Shown: piece by piece, positions 1 to 6,344 of the stretch | How the letters are laid out: each line of letters opens with the position of its first letter | How positions within the stretch are numbered: the stretch's first letter is position 1 | Origin: Spirochaetales bacterium | Lineage (GTDB): Bacteria > Spirochaetota > Spirochaetia > Sphaerochaetales > Sphaerochaetaceae | DNA length: 14,827 nt | Direction: 5' to 3' | Assembly (NCBI GenBank): GCA_028723145.1 | Contig: JAQYFM010000276.1 | Location: 1-14,827 of the forward strand | Notes under the pieces: model-generated | The model's input: the letters and a program-made list of their open reading frames with translations, nothing else | What the model was told of the DNA's origin: nothing | Database searches by the model: none | Program-made: the position numbers and the translations under genes

Positions 1-4
1 CTAC

Positions 5-520
5 TTAGATTTTATTACCTCTGCTATCAACAATACAGATAGTAGGCATATTTTTAACTTCTAATTTTAATAAAGCTTCTGGACCAAGATCGGGGTAACA
101 AAGTACCTCTGATGATAAAATGCAGGAAGAGTATAGTGCGCCACATCCACCAAAGGCTTGTAGATATAAACCCTTATATTCTTTTATTGCACTTAATACT
201 TCAGCACTTCTTGGGCCTTTACCAACCATTACTCTTAAACCATGCTTTAATAAAAGAGGAGAAAACGGATCCATTCTTGCACTTGTTGTAGGCCCCGCAG
301 AACCAAGAGCAAAACCTTCTACCTTTGGGGAAGGTCCCATATAGTAAATTCCGTTCCCATTTAATTCAAATGGCAGACTCTCCCCACCTTCTATTGCAGC
401 TGTAAGCCTTTTATGGACTTGGTCTCTTCCAACATACAAAGTACCACTTAACATTACTTGGTCCCCTGCATTTATTTTTTCTAATTCTTCTTCGATAAAT
501 GGAAGATTAAGAGTTACCAT
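5..520 (-). CDS. Class I fumarate hydratase (or L-tartrate dehydratase) beta subunit
   Basis: This is the C-terminal-domain subunit of a two-subunit, Fe-S class I hydro-lyase that would interconvert fumarate and malate (L-tartrate dehydratase is the close alternative). The 171-residue product shows the family's signatures: GRDQVHKR at 31-38, YMGPSP near 60-65, GPTTSARM at 76-83, GKG at 100-102, and the C-terminal block from DLGPEAL to the stop that the family shares. Two adjacent ATG codons are present (521-523 and 518-520). The GGAGG at 526-530 is only 2 nt from the first but 5 nt from the second, so the second is preferred. The start overlaps the end of the alpha subunit by 14 nt, which implies coupled translation and a 1:1 complex. 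The gene is complete, ending at a TAA at 5-7. The substrate cannot be settled from sequence alone. Confidence 0.9.
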   Translation of the reverse strand: MVTLNLPFIEEELEKINAGDQVMLSGTLYVGRDQVHKRLTAAIEGGESLPFELNGNGIYYMGPSPKVEGFALGSAGPTTSARMDPFSPLLLKHGLRVMVGKGPRSAEVLSAIKEYKGLYLQAFGGCGALYSSCILSSEVLCYPDLGPEALLKLEVKNMPTICIVDSRGNKI

Positions 521-1352
521 CATAACCTCCTAATACAATAACTGTTGCTCTACGTTCTGCGTGGCAATTTACTGTAACTGCAACAGGAAGACCTGCAATG
601 TGAGTTGCAAAACTTTCAATTGCAACAGACAAACAAGTGTTGTCCCCTCCAAGTCCACCTGGTCCAATGTGAAGCTCATTAACTGCTTGTCTAATCTTAT
701 TCTCTAGCTCTCGATATCTTTTATCTGGATTAGAGCCCTCTCTTAGTAGAGCCTTCTTACTTAAGAAAGCGGCTTTATCCATTGTACCACCAATACCTAC
801 ACCTAAGAAAACAGGAGGACAAGGTTTTCCTCCCGCTTTTTTCATTATATCAACGACAGCGGCAACAACATCACTTTCACTTGCTGTTGGATTTAGCATT
901 CTTACGGATGAACAGTTTTCACTTCCAAAGCCCTTAAGAAGTATTCTAATTGTAATATCAGAACCCTCTACTAATTCATAATTAATTACTATAGGTAAGT
1001 TATTTGCTGTATTGGTTCTATCAAAAAGGGGGTCCTTTACAACACTTTTTCTAAAGTAGGCATTTTTAGCAGCAGCTTTACATCCTTGATTTATTTCATT
1101 TTCAAGGAGAGACATATTAAACTTTGCTTTTTTACCTACACTAACCAAAACCCAAAACATTCCTGTATCTTGGCAGAGAGGAAGAAGGGTCTCTTTACTT
1201 ACTTCGATATTCTTGAGTATGTTATCAAGAACGACTTTACCTAAAGAACCAGTTTCAATACTATCAGCTCTTTTAATTGCTTTTTCAACATCATCTGGTA
1301 ATATTCTTACCGCTGATGAAAGTGCATTTTCAATGCTTTTGCTCAGTTTCAT
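507..1352 (-). CDS. Class I fumarate hydratase (or L-tartrate dehydratase) alpha subunit
   Basis: This is the Fe-S-cluster-carrying subunit of the cytosolic class I fumarase/tartrate dehydratase family, 281 residues, the normal size for a stand-alone alpha subunit. The three expected cluster cysteines are visible in their motifs: C60 in LCQDTG, C178 in CPPVFLGVGIGG and C263 in VNCHAERRA. The spacing of 118 and 85 residues fits the family. GGLGGDNTC at 232-240 is another family block. The substrate-loop motif usually written KGGGSEN reads KGFGSEN at 140-146, a Gly-to-Phe change. The first 23 nt overlap the end of the VanZ-like gene and no good Shine-Dalgarno is seen before the ATG at 1350-1352, so translation may depend on coupling. 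The beta subunit follows directly. Fumarase is the likelier role in central metabolism, but this is inferred. Confidence 0.9.
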   Translation of the reverse strand: MKLSKSIENALSSAVRILPDDVEKAIKRADSIETGSLGKVVLDNILKNIEVSKETLLPLCQDTGMFWVLVSVGKKAKFNMSLLENEINQGCKAAAKNAYFRKSVVKDPLFDRTNTANNLPIVINYELVEGSDITIRILLKGFGSENCSSVRMLNPTASESDVVAAVVDIMKKAGGKPCPPVFLGVGIGGTMDKAAFLSKKALLREGSNPDKRYRELENKIRQAVNELHIGPGGLGGDNTCLSVAIESFATHIAGLPVAVTVNCHAERRATVIVLGGYDGNS

Positions 1353-1842
1353 GCATTACATCATACCAAACAGTTTTATCCATTACCAGTGATAGAAACA
1401 TATCTAGTAATATGATACCTATCGCTACACCTAATACCAAGCCTAAGAAATCTGCAGCAAGATCTAATAATTCACAATTTCTTCCAGCAATTGGCTGTAA
1501 TAATTCTATTACTAAGCCTAATAAAGTTCCTATAGTAATTGAGAGTGCAATTGTCTTAGTATTGTAAGAAATAAAAATAATACTCTTATCCCCACTCTTT
1601 CTCTCTTTGCGTGCTTCCATAAATGCTGGAAGGTGAACTAAAGTTAAAAAAAGGGAAAATCCAAGAGCTGTATATGCTATTGAGTGAGCAATCTTATCAT
1701 TTGATATCAATTCTTCAGGTACTGAAGAAAAAGAAAAGAAAGAAAAAGTAATTATTAATACAATAGAAATAGATAGAAGCACAACACCAATAGCTCTAAC
1801 TGTTTTTTTGATTGATAACTGCATATTTAATTTAAACTCCAT
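1330..1842 (-). CDS. VanZ-like family integral membrane protein
   Basis: This is a small polytopic membrane protein of the VanZ-like family. The role of most members is unknown; VanZ itself gives low-level teicoplanin resistance, which should not be assumed here. The 170-residue product has about four hydrophobic helices (roughly 14-37, 53-72, 97-115, 128-150). It also carries the family's polar signature: DK..H at 49-53, then E113, Q116, R121, E124 and D127 in the stretch ELLQPIAGRNCELLD. The open frame extends upstream to 1911, but that would overlap the radical SAM gene by 80 nt. The ATG at 1840-1842 overlaps it by only 11 nt and is chosen. An ATG at 1822-1824, with GGAG 12 nt ahead, is an alternative that would remove six residues. 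The 3' end overlaps the fumarase alpha gene by 23 nt. Confidence 0.8.
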   Translation of the reverse strand: MEFKLNMQLSIKKTVRAIGVVLLSISIVLIITFSFFSFSSVPEELISNDKIAHSIAYTALGFSLFLTLVHLPAFMEARKERKSGDKSIIFISYNTKTIALSITIGTLLGLVIELLQPIAGRNCELLDLAADFLGLVLGVAIGIILLDMFLSLVMDKTVWYDVMHETEQKH

Positions 1843-2803
1843 TTTCCAAAGAAGGTAACAGACAACCTTGAAAAAGATTATTTTCTTCCATGTAGACTTC
1901 CAAATCCTCAATTAAATCTCGTTTATCTGGATATATTATTGGATATACCAACCTTGCTCTTGGGGTTTCTGTCATTAAACGTTCAATTATGATATTACTT
2001 TTTAACCTCGAAATAATGTATGAAAGTAACATAATATGACGTTTATAACTAATAGAAGCAAAGCAACCTTCTTCTAAATATCTTCTTTCAAGTTCAGTGT
2101 TATGAGTAATGTGGATGTTATGAATTTTAATACCATCACAATTAGTGTCATTTATTATTTTTATTAGTTTATCAATGCTTGATAAATCATCATAGCTTGG
2201 CATTAGTAAAACATGAGCTGTGACGTGTAAACCATGTGCTTTAGCTCTCTTAACTGCAGAAATAAAACACTCTACATCATGCCCACGATTAATCTTCTTT
2301 AGTGTATCATCATTAGCACTTTGAAGTCCTAATTCTACCCAAACATCTCTATTTTCAGTTTCATAACTTTTAAGCAATGCACACACTTCATTTGATAGTA
2401 AATCAGGTCTTGTAGATACTATTAACTGTCTAAAATCATATAAGCTTAATGCATAGTCATATACTTTTTTTAGATTTTCAACACTATCATAGGTATTTGA
2501 GTATGACTGAAAGTATAGAGCTGCTTCATCTGCCTTGTACCTACGTTTTATAAAGCTAAGCCCTCTTTTAACTTGCTCTTCAATTCCTGCTATCCTTGCT
2601 TTTAATAGTTCTTTCTTTAGTTCATATCCTTTTTCAAAGGTCCTTTGATAAACAGCTACAGCACCACTTCCATCGCAGAAAATACAACCTTTACTTCCAT
2701 CTTTATCTCTATTAGGACATGAAAAACCACCATCGACACCAACGCGATAGAGCTTTTTACCATACTTTTCATCTAAATAAGAAGAATAAGTAAGCCACCT
2801 CAT
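1832..2803 (-). CDS. TIGR01212-family radical SAM protein (YhcC-like)
   Basis: This is a cytosolic radical SAM protein of the YhcC/TIGR01212 family, whose reaction is not known to me; some relatives are grouped with Elp3-like proteins. The 323-residue product begins with the cluster motif C29-x10-C40-x2-C43, in CPNRDKDGSKGCIFC. It continues with the family block ELGLQSANDDTLKKINRGHD, typical of TIGR01212, and YFQSYSNTY near residue 100. The start ATG at 2801-2803 shares an ATGA with the stop of the patatin gene upstream, so translation is probably coupled. Length and motifs look intact. The family call is firm; the biochemical role is not. Confidence 0.9.
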   Translation of the reverse strand: MRWLTYSSYLDEKYGKKLYRVGVDGGFSCPNRDKDGSKGCIFCDGSGAVAVYQRTFEKGYELKKELLKARIAGIEEQVKRGLSFIKRRYKADEAALYFQSYSNTYDSVENLKKVYDYALSLYDFRQLIVSTRPDLLSNEVCALLKSYETENRDVWVELGLQSANDDTLKKINRGHDVECFISAVKRAKAHGLHVTAHVLLMPSYDDLSSIDKLIKIINDTNCDGIKIHNIHITHNTELERRYLEEGCFASISYKRHIMLLSYIISRLKSNIIIERLMTETPRARLVYPIIYPDKRDLIEDLEVYMEENNLFQGCLLPSLENGV

Positions 2804-4869
2804 CTAATGTATAACCCTATAGATAATTTATTTTTTGATGATATAGCAAGGTTTAGATTTATATCAAAAACATCAGCGCTGTATAGACTTAAATTAATAA
2901 TTGGTCCAAATGAAATATCATTTAACATGGTAAATGGGAAAATTGAATTATTATTTAAATCCGTAAAGTTAATAAAGCCCCCAAGTGATAACTTCAAATA
3001 TTTATTTTCATATAGATTATAAGAAACTTCACCCATTATTCTATCCTTTGAAAGATCAGAAAAGAGGTCGATATTATATGAGGATGCTAATCTAATATCA
3101 TCTCTAATAGCACTTAATGATAGTGCGATATTAACCTTATTTAAATATATAGAAAGGTCATACTTTGCATCATAAAATAAATTATTATTGTATCCTGCAA
3201 ATAGTTTTACATTTAATTGGTAGTAATTTGATTTCGATGTATATGTAAAACCACCTCCTAGTCGATATAAAAAGCTTTTATTAGAAAAGACATCAAAGGA
3301 AGTATAATCTGCAAAAATAGAGAAATCTAAACGCTTATTATTAGAAATATGATTTGTAAAAAGAGTTGTAAATGAAAGTCTACCATCTTGGCTTACTTCA
3401 TGATTTTTCAAACTGGTAATTGAAGAAACTGAGTAAGATCCAAAACCACCTTCTAATAAAAATGCTATATCTAAGTGATCAACTAGAGGATAAGAGTACT
3501 CAAATGAAAGTAAATTGATACTTCCAATTTTCATACTTCCACTTATCTTTCCATATTCAGTAAAATATGTGGCTCCTAATGTAACGCTTGGACTTAAGAA
3601 GATGTAGCCATCCTTAAAATTTGTTCTAAAAGAAAGGTCACTTGAAAGTCCTATAGATAGATTTACAACTCTATCATCATACTTTGAAGTAGAAATTATT
3701 AATTTATTATCAACTATTTTATAGCTTATACTTTTTAAATTCTCTCTTTCCTTTAATTGTTTTAAAAGACTCGATAGACTTGATACATAAGACTCATCAT
3801 ATTCTCTATTATTAAAATAGCTAAATAGCTTATCGTATTTAATTAATTCATTAGGGAAAACAACTTCTTTTACTTGGATGTATGGTAACTCACTGTAGCT
3901 TTTTGGTTTGTTAAGAGGTAAGTATTCCTTTAAATCTTCTTCAAGAGAGTCAAATACAGTTTTATTTTCTTTAACACAATTATTTCCAATTGCTAATATT
4001 TCATCTACAGAGTAAAAGTCAATTACACCTATATTACTTGTATCAGGGATTAAAACATAATCACTAACTTCATGCTCATTTCTAACATTTCCCATTGAAA
4101 CTAGAATTACAAATTGGGTTGCTACCCCTGAAAGAGTTTCTAAATACTTTGGCTCTGTTGCATTTGCTCTAACGCTATCATTTACATCGATAGCAATCAC
4201 AATATCTGCGCCAAGAGCTCGAGCAATTGAAGATGGAAGGTTATCTGCCATTCCTCCATCTACAACATACCTTCCATCAGCTAACTGCTGAGGTGCAAAA
4301 ACTAATGGTAATGACATTGAAGAACGGAGTGCTGTATATAAGTCTTCAGAAAATACAATAGCTTCCCCTGTAGTAAAGTCGGTTCCAACACATCTAAATG
4401 GTATTGAAAGCTCATCAAAAGATTTAACATCAATTACTTTTGCAAGCTTTCTTCTAATTAAGCCTTCGATATTTGAATCATCTAGGATAGAGTTATTTAA
4501 ACCAATTCCACTATTTGTAATACTTAGTGTTAATTGAGTCCTATCATAGTCTGAATAAGGTCTCTCTATAGGTTTTTCTTCGCTTCTTATATTAAAGACT
4601 ATATCGGTTAGGTTTTCTTCCTTAACTATTTTTTCAATTTCTTCACCACTATAGCCCGCAGAGTATAGTGCACCTATTAGTGCACCTATACTTGTTCCAC
4701 AGACATAATCTGGATAAATTCCTCTACTCTCAAGCTCCTTAATTATTGGAATTTGACTAATTCCTCTAGCACCTCCACCTGAAAGCACTAAGGCAATCTT
4801 AGGCCTTGAAGAAAAGACTAAAATAGGGGCAAATATAGTTATAAAAAAGAGTAAGAGGACTCTTTTCAC
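2800..4869 (-). CDS. Secreted patatin-like phospholipase with C-terminal outer-membrane beta-barrel (PlpD/type Vd-like)
   Basis: The 689-residue product starts with a signal peptide (hydrophobic core about 4-20). A patatin lipase domain follows (about 24-310) with oxyanion motif GGGARG at 31-36, nucleophile elbow GTSIG at 58-62 (Ser60), and DGG at 204-206 (Asp204), so the Ser-Asp dyad is intact. Residues about 330-395 look like one POTRA-type domain. From about 400 to the end the chain is a series of alternating, aromatic-rich, amphipathic strands consistent with a beta-barrel. This layout matches PlpD-type (type Vd) proteins, in which the barrel anchors or exports the lipase through the outer membrane. 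Barrel membership is inferred from strand pattern. The last residue is Arg, not the usual aromatic. Start is a GTG at 4867-4869, overlapping the fmt stop as GTGA, with GGAG about 10 nt upstream. Substrate is unknown; phospholipid is likely. Confidence 0.85.
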   Translation of the reverse strand: MKRVLLLFFITIFAPILVFSSRPKIALVLSGGGARGISQIPIIKELESRGIYPDYVCGTSIGALIGALYSAGYSGEEIEKIVKEENLTDIVFNIRSEEKPIERPYSDYDRTQLTLSITNSGIGLNNSILDDSNIEGLIRRKLAKVIDVKSFDELSIPFRCVGTDFTTGEAIVFSEDLYTALRSSMSLPLVFAPQQLADGRYVVDGGMADNLPSSIARALGADIVIAIDVNDSVRANATEPKYLETLSGVATQFVILVSMGNVRNEHEVSDYVLIPDTSNIGVIDFYSVDEILAIGNNCVKENKTVFDSLEEDLKEYLPLNKPKSYSELPYIQVKEVVFPNELIKYDKLFSYFNNREYDESYVSSLSSLLKQLKERENLKSISYKIVDNKLIISTSKYDDRVVNLSIGLSSDLSFRTNFKDGYIFLSPSVTLGATYFTEYGKISGSMKIGSINLLSFEYSYPLVDHLDIAFLLEGGFGSYSVSSITSLKNHEVSQDGRLSFTTLFTNHISNNKRLDFSIFADYTSFDVFSNKSFLYRLGGGFTYTSKSNYYQLNVKLFAGYNNNLFYDAKYDLSIYLNKVNIALSLSAIRDDIRLASSYNIDLFSDLSKDRIMGEVSYNLYENKYLKLSLGGFINFTDLNNNSIFPFTMLNDISFGPIINLSLYSADVFDINLNLAISSKNKLSIGLYIR

Positions 4870-5795
4870 GATAGTACAGCTCCAATAATATCTCTATTAC
4901 CATTTACAAAATCAGCAGCTGATAGCTCTTTTTTTGTTGGTCTTTGCAAACGTGAAATATAAAGATATCCACCTTTAAAGGCAATCTTTAATCCCTTTGC
5001 TTTATCAAGTGAAATTACTTTACCAATTTCTTCACTGACATTTTCTTCTTGAAGGTTAAATACACTCTCAAAAACGCCACATAAATAAATAGGTTCATCC
5101 TTCCACATTAAGTAAGCTTTTGGCCATGGGTAATATGCTCTTATCTTTGCATGTATTGTTTTAAAATCATCTTCAAGCGATAACCTTGCTTCTTCCTTTT
5201 GAGTTAAATATGACCAAGAAACATCACCTACTTGGCTTTTTTTCTCAAAAGACTCTAGGTTAGTTAATACATTAACTGCTAATTTTGCTGCTTCTTTAGA
5301 AACAATATTAGAAAGTCCTTCTTCTGTTTCAGTTCCTAAAAGAGGGAATGTAATACTTGAGTAGATATCACCTTCATCACACTTAAGAGCAATTTCCTGA
5401 ATTGATATTCCACACTCTCTATCTTGCGCAAGTATTGTTTCTTTAATTGGAGCACATCCTCTATACTTTGGTAGTATAGATGGATGGATATTAAAGGTTT
5501 TCTCAAATAAAGCTAAAAATTTAGGCCCAAAAATCTTTCCATAGCAAAATGATACAAGAGTATCGCAGGAGGTTAATTTAACTGCTTTTCTTGCCTCAAG
5601 ATTTAAATGTTCAAATGTTAATACTTCTAAGCCTAACTCTAGAGCTCGTTTTTTTATTGGAGAAGGAATTAAAGAATTACCTCTTTTTCCTCTCTTATCA
5701 GGACTTGTTAAGCATGCACCAATTAAGCCCTGCTTATTTAGCTCTTCTAAGGTATCTAATGCAATCTCACCAGTTGCAGCAAAAAGGATCTTCAC
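4866..5795 (-). CDS. fmt: Methionyl-tRNA formyltransferase
   Basis: Fmt transfers a formyl group from 10-formyl-tetrahydrofolate to Met-tRNA(fMet) for translation initiation. The 309-residue product has the formyltransferase domain with catalytic N102 and H104 in FNIHPSILPKYRGCAPI and an Asp in CDEGD (about 140-143). A C-terminal Fmt domain follows from about 205, with the typical KIRAYYPWPKA segment. Motif details differ mildly from the commoner NIHxSLLPxxRGAAPI. The start is a GTG at 5793-5795 placed directly after the def stop codon with no spacer bases; an AGAGGAAG purine tract in the end of def serves as ribosome site. The def-fmt pair is a classical association, since Def removes the formyl group that Fmt adds. 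Confidence 0.95.
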   Translation of the reverse strand: MKILFAATGEIALDTLEELNKQGLIGACLTSPDKRGKRGNSLIPSPIKKRALELGLEVLTFEHLNLEARKAVKLTSCDTLVSFCYGKIFGPKFLALFEKTFNIHPSILPKYRGCAPIKETILAQDRECGISIQEIALKCDEGDIYSSITFPLLGTETEEGLSNIVSKEAAKLAVNVLTNLESFEKKSQVGDVSWSYLTQKEEARLSLEDDFKTIHAKIRAYYPWPKAYLMWKDEPIYLCGVFESVFNLQEENVSEEIGKVISLDKAKGLKIAFKGGYLYISRLQRPTKKELSAADFVNGNRDIIGAVLS

Positions 5796-6299
5796 CTATT
5801 TCTTCCTCTTCTTAGTTTTATTTTTTCTTTCATAAACCTTGACCATCATTGCTCTATCATCTTCACTTAAACGGTCAATGAATAATTTTGCATTTAAATG
5901 GTCATTTTCATGCTGAATAATTCTAGCAAGTAGTCCAGTAGCTTTTATTGTAAAAGCCTTTCCATTTACATCTTGAGCTTGAACAGTTACCCCAAGAGGT
6001 CTAATTACATCGTGATAAACACCTGGAACAGAAAGACAACCTTCCTCATATGGGCCAACTTCAACACTTGTCTCGATAATTTCAGGGTTAATAAATGCAA
6101 TTCTATTACCTTTTCGATCATCAACTACAAATAGTTTTTGAGAAACACCGACCTGAGGACCAGCAAGGCCTACTCCATCTGCTTCATCCATTGTATCAAA
6201 CATCGCATCAATTAACATTTTAAGTGCGCTGTCAAACTTCTTTACCTTTTCTGTAGGAGTATATAATACATCCTCTCCTAATTTATAAATATCAAGCAT
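5796..6299 (-). CDS. def: Peptide deformylase
   Basis: Def removes the N-formyl group from nascent proteins; it is a metal enzyme acting at the ribosome exit. The 167-residue product has all three family motifs. Motif I is GVGLAGPQ at 42-49, where most enzymes have GxGLAAPQ. Motif II is EGCLS at 86-90 with metal ligand C88. Motif III is HENDH at 130-134, with ligands H130 and H134 and catalytic E131. A basic, Lys-rich tail (KNKTKKRKK) closes the protein. A longer frame begins at a TTG at 6315-6317, but the ATG at 6297-6299 puts the N-terminus where the family expects it. No Shine-Dalgarno precedes this ATG. A promoter-like sequence just upstream would start the transcript almost at the ATG. 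The gene ends one codon before the fmt GTG. Confidence 0.95.
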   Translation of the reverse strand: MLDIYKLGEDVLYTPTEKVKKFDSALKMLIDAMFDTMDEADGVGLAGPQVGVSQKLFVVDDRKGNRIAFINPEIIETSVEVGPYEEGCLSVPGVYHDVIRPLGVTVQAQDVNGKAFTIKATGLLARIIQHENDHLNAKLFIDRLSEDDRAMMVKVYERKNKTKKRKK

Positions 6300-6306
6300 A
6301 GTAGAA

Positions 6307-6336
6307 AATATAATCAAGATAAGGCTTTTGGGTCAA
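6307..6336 (-). promoter_or_regulatory. Candidate internal promoter for def (possibly leaderless)
   Basis: On the minus strand TTGACC (6331-6336) and TATATT (6307-6312) are separated by 18 bases, each matching five of six sigma70 consensus positions. Only seven bases (TTCTACT) separate the -10 element from the def ATG, so transcription would begin at or within a base or two of the start codon. This fits the missing Shine-Dalgarno. The call rests on pattern only. Confidence 0.45.
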
Positions 6337-6343
6337 CCAAAAG
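6325..6343. repeat. Perfect 7-bp inverted repeat between priA and def
   Basis: CTTTTGG at 6325-6331 and CCAAAAG at 6337-6343 form a perfect stem with a five-base loop. It lies just after the priA stop and overlaps the -35 element of the candidate def promoter. No T-run follows on the minus strand, so it is not a convincing terminator. It might be a protein-binding site or a weak attenuator. Confidence 0.4.
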
Positions 6344-6344
6344 A

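Noticed and set aside
1277..1567. Plus-strand open frame of 96 codons across the VanZ-like and fumarase alpha genes.
   Set aside because: It is antisense to two supported genes and has low-complexity content; all real genes here are on the minus strand.
1843..1911. Upstream extension of the VanZ-like protein to residue MRIWKST.
   Set aside because: It would overlap the radical SAM gene by 80 nt and adds a basic segment not expected for the family.
4666..4689. Perfect 12-bp tandem duplication (TAGTGCACCTAT twice) in the patatin gene.
   Set aside because: It encodes IGALIGAL right after the nucleophile elbow, and patatins normally read GTSxGALxGALY there, so it is probably family sequence and not a recent repeat.
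6300..6317. TTG start giving six more residues (MIIFST) to Def.
   Set aside because: The family N-terminus begins at the following ATG and there is no ribosome site before the TTG.
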